From positions 1 to 6,657 of the forward strand of contig DATGEP010000423.1 in assembly GCA_035310125.1 (NCBI GenBank): a DNA stretch of 6,657 bases, read 5' to 3'. How positions within the stretch are numbered: the stretch's first letter is position 1; each line of letters starts with the position of its first letter. The position numbers and the translations under genes were made by a program. Positions 1 through 6,215 of the stretch are shown piece by piece. This DNA comes from DATGEP01 sp035310125 (lineage in GTDB: Bacteria; Chloroflexota; Ktedonobacteria; Ktedonobacterales; JADMIN01). The notes under the pieces were generated by a model. The model saw only the letters and a list, made by a program, of their open reading frames with translations, had not been told where the DNA came from and did not search any database.

Positions 1-156
1 GACGCATCCGCGATATCTCCCGGACGCCACACCATGATACCACAATTCCGCTGTTCTGCGAAGCCACTTCTTGTACCGACAGTCACTGCGCCTGTTCGCG
101 CGTATAGCCTATGCAGGCCACTCCCTCGATACACTCAAGGAAATCCCCAGCCGGCG

Positions 157-165
157 TGGTATGCT
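157..165 (+). promoter_or_regulatory. Possible extended -10 promoter of smc
   Basis: TGG followed by TATGCT matches the extended -10 pattern TGnTATAAT at four of six hexamer positions. No good TTGACA-like -35 lies at 16-18 bases upstream, which extended -10 promoters can tolerate. Transcription would begin near 172 and give a leader of about 50 bases before the GTG start. This is seen by eye only, and in a GC-rich genome such matches arise by chance. Confidence 0.2.
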
Positions 166-205
166 GCCCCAGGAAGAGTCCACCCTCGATTCTGCTTGTT
201 GTCGT

Positions 206-210
206 GAGGA
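206..210 (+). promoter_or_regulatory. Ribosome binding site of smc (GAGGA)
   Basis: GAGGA, a five-base match to the anti-Shine-Dalgarno complement, ends 10 bases before the GTG at 221. The spacing is slightly long but workable. It supports GTG 221 rather than the upstream TTG at 71 as the smc start. Confidence 0.5.
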
Positions 211-220
211 TGCGAGAAAC

Positions 221-3200
221 GTGTATCTCAAACGGCTGGAGCTTCACGGCTTCAAGAGTTTCGCCCCGCGCACGGTGCTCGCATTCAGCCCCGGCATCAC
301 CGCCATCGTGGGACCGAATGGCTCCGGCAAAAGTAACATCGCCGACGGCATTCGCTGGGTGCTCGGCGAACAGAGTATGCGCCAGCTTCGCGGTAAAAAG
401 AGCGATGACGTCATCTTCGCCGGTGGGCAGGGCCGCGCAACCGCGCAAATGGCCGAAGTTGGTCTCATCCTCGATAATAGCTCGGCCTGGCTTCCCTCCG
501 AGTTCACCGAAGTGACCTGCTCACGGCGCAGCTTCCGCTCCGGCGATAGCGAATACCTCGTCAACGGCCAGCGCGTCCGCCTCAAGGATGTGCTGCTCCT
601 GCTCGCGCAGGCACGCATCGGTCACGATTCTTACACCATCATCGGGCAAGGACTTGTGGATCAGGCCCTCAGCGCCCGTCCGGAAGAGCGCCGCGGACTC
701 TTCGAGGATGCCGCCGGCATTCGCCAGTTCCAGGCGCAACGCAACGACGCCGAACAGAAACTGAACCTCACCCAGAGCAACCTGGCGCGCCTCCACGACA
801 TTCTCGGCGAGATCGAGCCACGCCTGGCACCACTCGCCGAACACGCCCGCCGCGCCCGCGAGTTCTCCGGCGCCCGCGAGGAGCTTACCCGCTTGCTACG
901 CGTCTGGTATCGCCGTCAGTGGGCTGAGACACAAACGGCCCACAATCTGGCGGAACAGACCGAGCGCGTCTGCCAGGAGCGCATCCAGAAGCTGCAAGAT
1001 GCCCTCGCCGTTGAAGACGCGCTTGCTCAAGACGTCCGCGAGCGGCGTGAAACGCTGCTCGCCGAGCTTGCCGTTTTGCGGCGCGAACGCGGCGAGACCA
1101 ACAGCAATCTCCAGGCCACCGAGCGCGAGCTTGCGGTCGCCCGTGAGCGCCTCGCCAGCCTCGATCGTCAGCAAGCCGACTTCGAGAGCGAACAGGAGCA
1201 GCAAACCGAAGCCGTGGATATCGCCCGCGCCCATGTCGGCGCGCTCGAAGCCCAGCTCACTGCTACCGAGACCCAGGCCGATGTTCTGGCAGCTACCCTG
1301 GAAACGTTGGAGCGCGGGCTGCATACGGCACGGCAAGAGCAGGAGCGCGAGGAGGCCCGCACACGCGCGGCACAGCGTGACGTCATTCAGGCGCAGGCCA
1401 GGCTCGGCGCCGCCCAGACCGAGCTGGGCCGTCTCCAGCGTCAGCTTGGCGAGCGCAATCGCGCCCTCGCCGCTCGCCGCGATGCCGTGGGTCTCGCCCA
1501 GCGCAAAGTGGATACTGCGGAAACGCAGCTTACCGACCGTCACCAGGCCTTCGAGACCGCCCATGCCGCCGTGGAGACGCTGGTTGCGCGGCGTGATGAG
1601 CTGGCGCACGACATTGCCACGGGTCAGGCGGACGTTGAGCGACTGCGCGCCGCTGGCGCCGATACCCAGCGCGAGCGCCATGCCCTGGCTGACCGCCTGG
1701 CACTACTCGAAGAATGGCAGCGCAACCTGGAGGGCTTCGACGATGGCGTCAAAGCCCTTCTCCAGACGACCGATGACGCGCGGCCTCCGATACTCGGCGT
1801 GACAGCTCAGCTCGTCAGCGCGCCGCCCGGTCTCGAAGTCGCTATCGAGGCCGCGCTCGGCCCCTTCCTGCACGCGCTCATCGTTCCTTCCGCTGACGAT
1901 GCCCGCCACGGCGCCGGCTGGCTTCGCGCCTCTATTGGTGGACACGCCACATTCCTTTGGATGGAACCTGCTGATCAGTCGCCTACGTCATCCTCCGCCG
2001 CGCCCAAGCCAGACGGCGAGGCGTACTACGGATTCGCCCGCACCTTGATAGCGTGCCGGTCCGAGCTGCGCCCGCTCATGCAGCGTGTGCTCGGCAATAT
2101 GTACATCGTGCGCGATTTCGCCACCGCCGAGCGCGATGTCGCTCAGAATGGCCCTACCATCCCTTTTGTCACCCTCGACGGCGAGGTGCTCCATCCCGCT
2201 GGGTGGCTCCGTGGCGGCCAGCGCAGTCCCGATGGCGCCGATACCGCCCACGACGTCGGCGTGCTTGCCCGCGAGCGTGAATTGCGTCAGCTTCCTGCTG
2301 AGATAGATCGCCTGGACAGCAGCATCACGGAATTGCGGGCACAGCATGTCTCCGCGCGCGCCTCTCTCGATTCCCATATGGCGCAGGCGGAAACGATTCG
2401 TAGGGAGCTCGTGAAGGCCGAGGCACGGGCACAGGAGCTTGCCCGCATCGTCACCACACTCCAGCGCGAGCAGGAGCGGGCGCAGAGCGAGCTGCATGTC
2501 AGCAGCAGCCTGACCGAGCAGCTTGCCGCCGAGGTCAGCGGCATTGAGCAGGAGGTGACAGCCACTGCCGCCCGTGTTGCCGAGCAGGAAGTGGCGCAGC
2601 GCGAAGCGGCGGAGCGTGTCGAAGACATTCAAGCCGAGCTGGATGAGGTGCTTATGCGCAACCGCGCACAGCAAGATGACCTCGCCCGCGCGCGTACCGC
2701 GCTGGTTGTACAGCAGCAAGAGGCCAAAGCCCTCACACAGCGGGCTGACCAGCTGCGTGCCCAACAGCGCGAGCTGGAGTCGCAGATGGCGCGCCGTGCC
2801 GACCGCCTCAAGACCATCCACTTGCAGCGGGCGCACCTCACTGAAACCACCGAGGCCCAGGAGCAGACGCTCACCACGCTGCGTGATCGCACGCGCGAGC
2901 TATCCGAAGCGTTGCGCTCCCGTGAGCAGCGGCAAGGCGAGCTGGAGCACCAGTTACAGGAGATTGAGCGCGGTCAGAATACCGAGCGGCAGGATCTCGC
3001 GCGGCTGGAGGTCGAGTACCGCCGCTACATCGTCGAATCGCAGCGCGCCCGCGACGCTCTGGAGACCCTCGCCGCGCAAATCCGTGAGGAGCTGGCGGAC
3101 GAGGGTGACGGCGATCCGTTGGAGCGGATCGTGCTGCGGGCGCAGGAATATTCCGAGGATGCGACGGACAACGGCGAAGCGCCACCCACTGCGGAGGAGG

Positions 3201-3919
3201 CCGCGAAAATGCGGCGCCAGATAGACTCGCTGCGGGGCCGGATCAAGCATCTCGGCGGCTACGACCCCGAAGCCCCTCAGGCGTACGAGGAGTTGAAGAC
3301 GCGCTTCGACTTTCTCACCGGCCAGGTCCGTGACATGGAGCAAGCGTCTGCCAACCTGCGCACCGTCATCGCCGAGCTGGATACCACGATGCGCCGCCAG
3401 TTTGAAGAGACCTTCCAAGCCGTCAATGAGCGCTTCCAGCGCCATTTCGTGACCCTTTTCTCCGGTGGCGCCGCTCGCCTGGAGCTGACCGCGCCGCGCC
3501 GTCCGCGCGGTGAGGACGACGATGAGGAAGCTGGCGAAGCGCAGGCAGCCGCCAAAGGTCCCGGCGTCGGTGGCATCGAAGTCATCGTCCAGATTCCTGG
3601 CAAGAAGGTGCAGGACCTCTCGCTGCTCTCAGGCGGCGAGCGCTCGATGGTCTCGGCGGCGCTGCTCTTTGCCCTGCTCGAAACCAACCCTCCCCCTTTC
3701 TGCCTGCTCGACGAGGTGGATGCCGCGCTGGACGAGGCGAACGTCGTGCGTTTCTGCGAGATCCTGAAGATTCTCGCGGAGAATACCCAGTTCATCGTCA
3801 TCACACACAACCGCGTCACCATGACTCATGCTAACGCCATCTACGGCATCTCAATGGGCGGCGACAGTGTTTCGCGCGTCCTCTCCATGAAGCTTGAGGA
3901 GGTCCCAATTACTTCCTGA
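221..3919 (+). CDS. smc: Chromosome partition protein Smc
   Basis: Smc is the cytoplasmic ATPase that dimerises and, with ScpA and ScpB, loads on and extrudes chromosomal DNA during segregation. The 1232-residue protein has the whole family architecture. The N-terminal head has Walker A GPNGSGKS (31-38), an arginine finger at R57 in LRGKKSDDVIFAG, and the segment PEERRGLFEDAAGI (154-167). A long coiled coil rich in E, Q, R and A follows (about 175-510), then the hinge (about 520-670, ending in PAGWLRGG) and the returning coil (about 680-1030). The C-terminal head has signature LSGGE (1136-1140), Walker B CLLDEVD (1161-1167) and H-loop H1196. All catalytic motifs look intact. The GTG start was chosen because VYLKRLELHGFKSF is where the family begins and GAGGA precedes it; the in-frame TTG at 71 adds unrelated residues. 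The protein is slightly longer than the usual 1150-1200. A charged insert in the C-head (1093-1115) and a Ser/Pro-rich stretch in the hinge (about 583-600) account for part of this. Confidence 0.97.
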   Translation: MYLKRLELHGFKSFAPRTVLAFSPGITAIVGPNGSGKSNIADGIRWVLGEQSMRQLRGKKSDDVIFAGGQGRATAQMAEVGLILDNSSAWLPSEFTEVTCSRRSFRSGDSEYLVNGQRVRLKDVLLLLAQARIGHDSYTIIGQGLVDQALSARPEERRGLFEDAAGIRQFQAQRNDAEQKLNLTQSNLARLHDILGEIEPRLAPLAEHARRAREFSGAREELTRLLRVWYRRQWAETQTAHNLAEQTERVCQERIQKLQDALAVEDALAQDVRERRETLLAELAVLRRERGETNSNLQATERELAVARERLASLDRQQADFESEQEQQTEAVDIARAHVGALEAQLTATETQADVLAATLETLERGLHTARQEQEREEARTRAAQRDVIQAQARLGAAQTELGRLQRQLGERNRALAARRDAVGLAQRKVDTAETQLTDRHQAFETAHAAVETLVARRDELAHDIATGQADVERLRAAGADTQRERHALADRLALLEEWQRNLEGFDDGVKALLQTTDDARPPILGVTAQLVSAPPGLEVAIEAALGPFLHALIVPSADDARHGAGWLRASIGGHATFLWMEPADQSPTSSSAAPKPDGEAYYGFARTLIACRSELRPLMQRVLGNMYIVRDFATAERDVAQNGPTIPFVTLDGEVLHPAGWLRGGQRSPDGADTAHDVGVLARERELRQLPAEIDRLDSSITELRAQHVSARASLDSHMAQAETIRRELVKAEARAQELARIVTTLQREQERAQSELHVSSSLTEQLAAEVSGIEQEVTATAARVAEQEVAQREAAERVEDIQAELDEVLMRNRAQQDDLARARTALVVQQQEAKALTQRADQLRAQQRELESQMARRADRLKTIHLQRAHLTETTEAQEQTLTTLRDRTRELSEALRSREQRQGELEHQLQEIERGQNTERQDLARLEVEYRRYIVESQRARDALETLAAQIREELADEGDGDPLERIVLRAQEYSEDATDNGEAPPTAEEAAKMRRQIDSLRGRIKHLGGYDPEAPQAYEELKTRFDFLTGQVRDMEQASANLRTVIAELDTTMRRQFEETFQAVNERFQRHFVTLFSGGAARLELTAPRRPRGEDDDEEAGEAQAAAKGPGVGGIEVIVQIPGKKVQDLSLLSGGERSMVSAALLFALLETNPPPFCLLDEVDAALDEANVVRFCEILKILAENTQFIVITHNRVTMTHANAIYGISMGGDSVSRVLSMKLEEVPITS

Positions 3920-3925
3920 GCGCGG

Positions 3926-3931
3926 TATACT
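3926..3931 (+). promoter_or_regulatory. Possible -10 box ahead of the barrel-protein gene
   Basis: TATACT, a five-of-six match to TATAAT, lies just after the smc stop and about 90 bases ahead of the next gene. No recognisable -35 sits 16-18 bases upstream, where the sequence is the 3' end of smc. It would let the downstream gene be transcribed independently of smc. The call is weak. Confidence 0.2.
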
Positions 3932-3945
3932 CAGCGGGCACGCGG

Positions 3946-3965
3946 ACGCTTCGGTCGCGAAGAGT
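3946..3965 (+). other. Short hairpin in the smc downstream spacer
   Basis: CTTCG (3949-3953) pairs with CGAAG (3958-3962) around a GTCG loop. Two further pairs (3946-3965 and 3947-3964) lie beyond a G-A mismatch. There is no T-run afterwards, so it does not look like a classical intrinsic terminator. It could be an mRNA 3'-end structure, a weak attenuator or chance. Confidence 0.25.
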
Positions 3966-4004
3966 AGGACCCGAGATCCCGGCGCAGCCAGCACCTCCAA
4001 ATGA

Positions 4005-4013
4005 GAGAAAAGG
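4005..4013 (+). promoter_or_regulatory. Ribosome binding site deciding the start at 4019
   Basis: The purine run GAGAAAAGG ends 5 bases before ATG 4019. The alternative in-frame ATG at 4001, which would add six residues, is preceded by pyrimidine-rich sequence without a Shine-Dalgarno. ATG 4019 is therefore preferred. Confidence 0.45.
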
Positions 4014-4018
4014 CGAAT

Positions 4019-5491
4019 ATGCTAACACGTATACCCGGCATTCGATATACGTCCCGCGCGGAAGGCTGGCGCTTCCTGCCGCGTGCTGCGCTCCTTCTGC
4101 CGCTGCTGGCCGTGCTAGTCTTGCTGCAAAGGAACAGCGCCTCCGTCCGTGCCGCGCAGCCGTCCCTGCTCTATGCCCAGGCCGGCTGCACCTCCGTCTA
4201 CGCCCAGCCGGACACCCACTCCACTATCCTCACCGATCTGAACGGTGGCAACGACGTCGTACCCGTCGCTCAGATCACCTCCGGCGGTTCCGCCTGGGAG
4301 CATGTGCGCATCTGGAGCGGCATTGATGGTTACATCCAGAGCCGCGACCTCGGCCCGCGCCTGCCCACACACCTGGAGCAGATAGATTGTGAGTACCCTG
4401 GCGTCCCGGATCCCCAATCGGACATCCTGCCCGCCAGCCACGGTCCCTGGCCTCTTAGCGGTGCGGGCAAGCTGATCGCGCCCGCCACACTCTATTCCCG
4501 CCCCGATGCCAGCTCGCTGCCCGTCACGGGCCTTGCCGTCGGCGCTCCAGTAACCATCGCCAGCTGGGCGAGCGATGGCGGCGGCTCGCCGTGGTATCTG
4601 GGTACGGTGGGCAGCCAGAACGGCTGGATCTGGAGCGGCGACGTGCGATTGGATCAGCCCGACCCCGTGACGCACCTCGTGCATGGCAAACCGGTCTGGT
4701 CGCCCGTTGCCGGCAAGGGAATGTGGTTCACCAATTACCTGACACGCCACTCAGACCCGCACGCCCTCATTCAGTCTGCTAAGCTCGCGGGCATCACCCA
4801 CATCTATGCCGAAGTCGCCATCACACGCTTTGGCTTCTACGGTCGCAACTCGCTAGACCGGCTTCTGCCCGTCGCGCATGCCGCCGGCATCTCGGTCGTC
4901 GCCTGGATCTACACGACGCTAAGCGACGTTTCCGCCGACGTGCGCATGTCCGCCCAGGTCGCCAACTATGTGACCCCGTCCGGCGACCGCGCCGACGGAC
5001 TTTGCATGGATATCGAGGAGGTAGACGACAGCGCGAGCGTCTACACCTATGGCCAGGCCCTGCGCGCACTCCTTGGACCAGACGAGCTGTTCGTCGCCTC
5101 GGTGTATCATCCCTACGCTCAGACGTACTATCCCTATGCCGCGATGGCTGCGAGCTGGAACGTCCTTGCGCCGATGGACTACTGGCACAGCCGTCACCAC
5201 CACACCTATACACCCGCCGCCGTAGCGCACTTCGTCAACAACTCTATTATGACCGTTCGCGCCTCCGCCACAGCCCTCGGCACTGGCGCAATGATTCCCA
5301 TTGAAGAGACCGGCCAGATGTACGATATGTACTCCGACGATGGGGCGGGCGCTCAGTCCGCCCCATCCGCCGATGAGATCACCGCCGACATGCGCACCGC
5401 TCGCGACTACGGCTGCACGGGCGTCTCCTTCTTCGAGTGGCAGACGACCACTCAGGCAGAGTGGTCGGCATTCGATGCGTTCCACTGGTGA
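4019..5491 (+). CDS. Exported SH3-domain protein with glycoside-hydrolase-like TIM barrel
   Basis: The predicted 490-residue protein is exported and probably acts on a polysaccharide or the cell envelope; the substrate is unknown. Residues 15-38 combine arginines with a hydrophobic stretch (AALLLPLLAVLVLL), and SVRAAQ near 43-47 offers a possible signal-peptidase site, though an uncleaved anchor is possible. Two bacterial SH3-like modules follow, at about 50-115 (ending GYIQSRDLG) and 150-212 (LYSRPDAS through GWIWSGDV); such modules commonly bind cell walls. Residues 233-490 read as an eight-stranded barrel. The candidate strands are around 235-240, 261-266, 293-298, 327-334 (GLCMDIEE), 357-363, 382-389 (VLAPMDYW), 424-430 and 468-474 (GVSFFEW). 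Acidic residues at strand ends, especially D331, E333, E334 and D387, are candidate catalytic groups. The arrangement recalls GH18-like barrels, but the exact DxxDxDxE motif is absent, so I assign no family or reaction. The gene follows smc by 99 bases and looks complete. ATG 4001 is an alternative start. Confidence 0.8.
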   Translation: MLTRIPGIRYTSRAEGWRFLPRAALLLPLLAVLVLLQRNSASVRAAQPSLLYAQAGCTSVYAQPDTHSTILTDLNGGNDVVPVAQITSGGSAWEHVRIWSGIDGYIQSRDLGPRLPTHLEQIDCEYPGVPDPQSDILPASHGPWPLSGAGKLIAPATLYSRPDASSLPVTGLAVGAPVTIASWASDGGGSPWYLGTVGSQNGWIWSGDVRLDQPDPVTHLVHGKPVWSPVAGKGMWFTNYLTRHSDPHALIQSAKLAGITHIYAEVAITRFGFYGRNSLDRLLPVAHAAGISVVAWIYTTLSDVSADVRMSAQVANYVTPSGDRADGLCMDIEEVDDSASVYTYGQALRALLGPDELFVASVYHPYAQTYYPYAAMAASWNVLAPMDYWHSRHHHTYTPAAVAHFVNNSIMTVRASATALGTGAMIPIEETGQMYDMYSDDGAGAQSAPSADEITADMRTARDYGCTGVSFFEWQTTTQAEWSAFDAFHW

Positions 5492-5649
5492 CACCAGACG
5501 GCGTCGAGCTGTTCACCGAGCACCACGAGCTAGGTCTCTTCACTGAGCAGGAGTATCTGTCCGCGTTCATGCGGGCGGGCCTCACGGAGCTTCACGACAG
5601 CGAATGGCTTGCGGGTCGCGGCATGTACATCGGCACGCACTCCTCTTGA
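5488..5649 (+). pseudogene. C-terminal remnant of a SAM-dependent methyltransferase
   Basis: The 53 codons from a GTG that overlaps the preceding gene's TGA encode a segment resembling the last part of class I SAM-dependent methyltransferases. Recognisable parts are TPDGVELFTEHHELGLFT (residues 2-19), EYLSAF.RAGL (22-32) and LAGRGMYIG (41-49), ending in HSS. From memory, many actinobacterial and Chloroflexota methyltransferases of about 230-260 residues end in the pattern HELGLFT..EYLAAF..AGL....D..GL.GRGLYIG. The SAM-binding Rossmann part is missing: upstream of 5488 the DNA encodes the end of the barrel protein in another frame. The frame is open back to an ATG at 5437, giving 70 residues, but those extra residues are out-of-frame barrel-gene sequence. 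There is no clear Shine-Dalgarno. The likely origin is a deletion or rearrangement that removed the 5' end. A short expressed peptide translated by stop-start coupling is possible but less likely. Confidence 0.6.
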
Positions 5650-5661
5650 CCGTCACCTTCC

Positions 5662-6201
5662 CTACCCACCTTGCATCTGGTGGTACACCTGCAGCCAGTC
5701 CGTCGCGATCTCAATCTGCGCCTGCTGTAAAGACACCGCGCCCGAGCACATCTGATCATGGAGATAATTCTCCACCTGATCCTTCTGGTGGAAACCAGGC
5801 GTAGGTGAGGCGAGTTCTGGCCACAGATTCGCGATGTCATTGGAGCCGCCCAGCTCCAGACTCACCAGGTGGTCCACCTCATACTCGCCCGCGTAGTGGC
5901 TCGCAATCCCATACTCTGCGTACACGGCGTCTTTCTCACTCGTCGGCACATTACGCACAGAGCTTGCATAACCAGACTGGCAGATTTGATCTTTGGTCGC
6001 GCCAGCTAGCAAAGCGCCCGGCGTGCAGGCGGAATCGGGCAACCCTCCGTGCGCCTGGCAACCAGATGTCTTCGTCTGCACCCCAAACTGATGCTGCCCG
6101 CCCGACGATGTGGTGGGGCCTGAGTCTGTCGTGGCGCACCCGCTCAACACCAGCGCCAGCGCGACCGCAACCACCGCTGCCCATATGCCGTATCGCTTCA
6201 T
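5662..6201 (-). CDS. Lipoprotein with HNH-endonuclease-like motif
   Basis: This 179-residue protein begins MKR, followed by a hydrophobic stretch and a lipobox LSGC with the lipidated cysteine at C22. It should be exported and anchored to the outer face of the membrane. A Ser/Thr/Gly-rich linker (about 23-45) precedes the conserved domain. That domain contains GYASSVRNV (78-86), a Y-x-x-YGI patch (94-99), and the core YEVDHLVSLELGGSNDIANLWPE (108-129). The DH pair (D110, H111) and N121/N125 match the layout of HNH (beta-beta-alpha metal) nucleases. The tail has KDQVENYLHDQMCSG and an A-T-D-W patch (140-169). Relatives are commonly annotated as HNH-like or hypothetical. Nuclease activity is an inference; the domain may be structural or bind another ligand. 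Four cysteines after the lipobox (C48, C59, C74, C152) could form disulfides outside the cell. The gene follows the DUF1963 gene by 12 bases with its binding site against that gene's stop, so the two are probably co-transcribed. Confidence 0.85.
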   Translation of the reverse strand: MKRYGIWAAVVAVALALVLSGCATTDSGPTTSSGGQHQFGVQTKTSGCQAHGGLPDSACTPGALLAGATKDQICQSGYASSVRNVPTSEKDAVYAEYGIASHYAGEYEVDHLVSLELGGSNDIANLWPELASPTPGFHQKDQVENYLHDQMCSGAVSLQQAQIEIATDWLQVYHQMQGG

Positions 6202-6209
6202 TGTAAGCT

Positions 6210-6215
6210 ACCCCT
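6210..6215 (-). promoter_or_regulatory. Ribosome binding site of the lipoprotein gene
   Basis: On the minus strand AGGGGT sits 8 bases before ATG 6201 and overlaps the TAG stop (6216-6214) of the upstream DUF1963 gene. This fixes the lipoprotein start and suggests that ribosomes finishing the first gene help initiate the second. Confidence 0.5.

Larger units (their letters stand above)
1..220. other. Upstream region of smc without a supportable gene
   Basis: No convincing gene lies here. The smc frame stays open upstream to a TTG at 71, but the 50 extra residues it would add do not resemble Smc, whose family begins at the M/V-Y-L-K-R-L strand. On the minus strand an ATG at 35-33 opens a frame that runs off the left edge after about 11 residues (M-V-W-R-P-G-D-I-A-D-A). 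It could be the start of a divergent gene, but it is too short to judge and lacks a strong Shine-Dalgarno. The usual close partners of smc (rnc or ftsY) are not visible in this stretch. Confidence 0.5.

Noticed and set aside
1..35. Possible start of a divergent minus-strand gene (ATG at 35-33)
   Set aside because: Only about 11 residues are visible before the window edge and there is no strong Shine-Dalgarno, so it cannot be supported.
896..1681. Minus-strand open frame (261 codons) inside smc
   Set aside because: It is an antisense shadow of the first Smc coiled coil; its Gly/Leu/Ala-rich sequence mirrors the Glu/Gln/Arg codons on the other strand.
1150..1700. Repeated GAGC/CAGG-type words resembling DNA repeats
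   Set aside because: They are explained by the recurring Glu, Gln, Arg and Ala codons of the coiled coil; no exact tandem unit or CRISPR-like spacing is present.
1988..2836. Long minus-strand open frame (282 codons) inside smc
   Set aside because: It lies opposite the strongly supported Smc coding frame. GC-rich codon usage produces such long antisense frames, and its Leu-rich translation shows no recognisable domain.
5666..5683. CCACC/GGTGG inverted repeat at the end of the lipoprotein gene as a terminator
   Set aside because: The stem has only five pairs with an eight-base loop, lies within coding sequence and has no T-run on either strand.
5805..6206. Plus-strand open frame of 133 codons
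   Set aside because: It is the shadow of the minus-strand lipoprotein gene, which has a lipobox, ribosome binding site and conserved motif. The plus-strand translation is low-complexity and rich in Arg, Ser and Pro.
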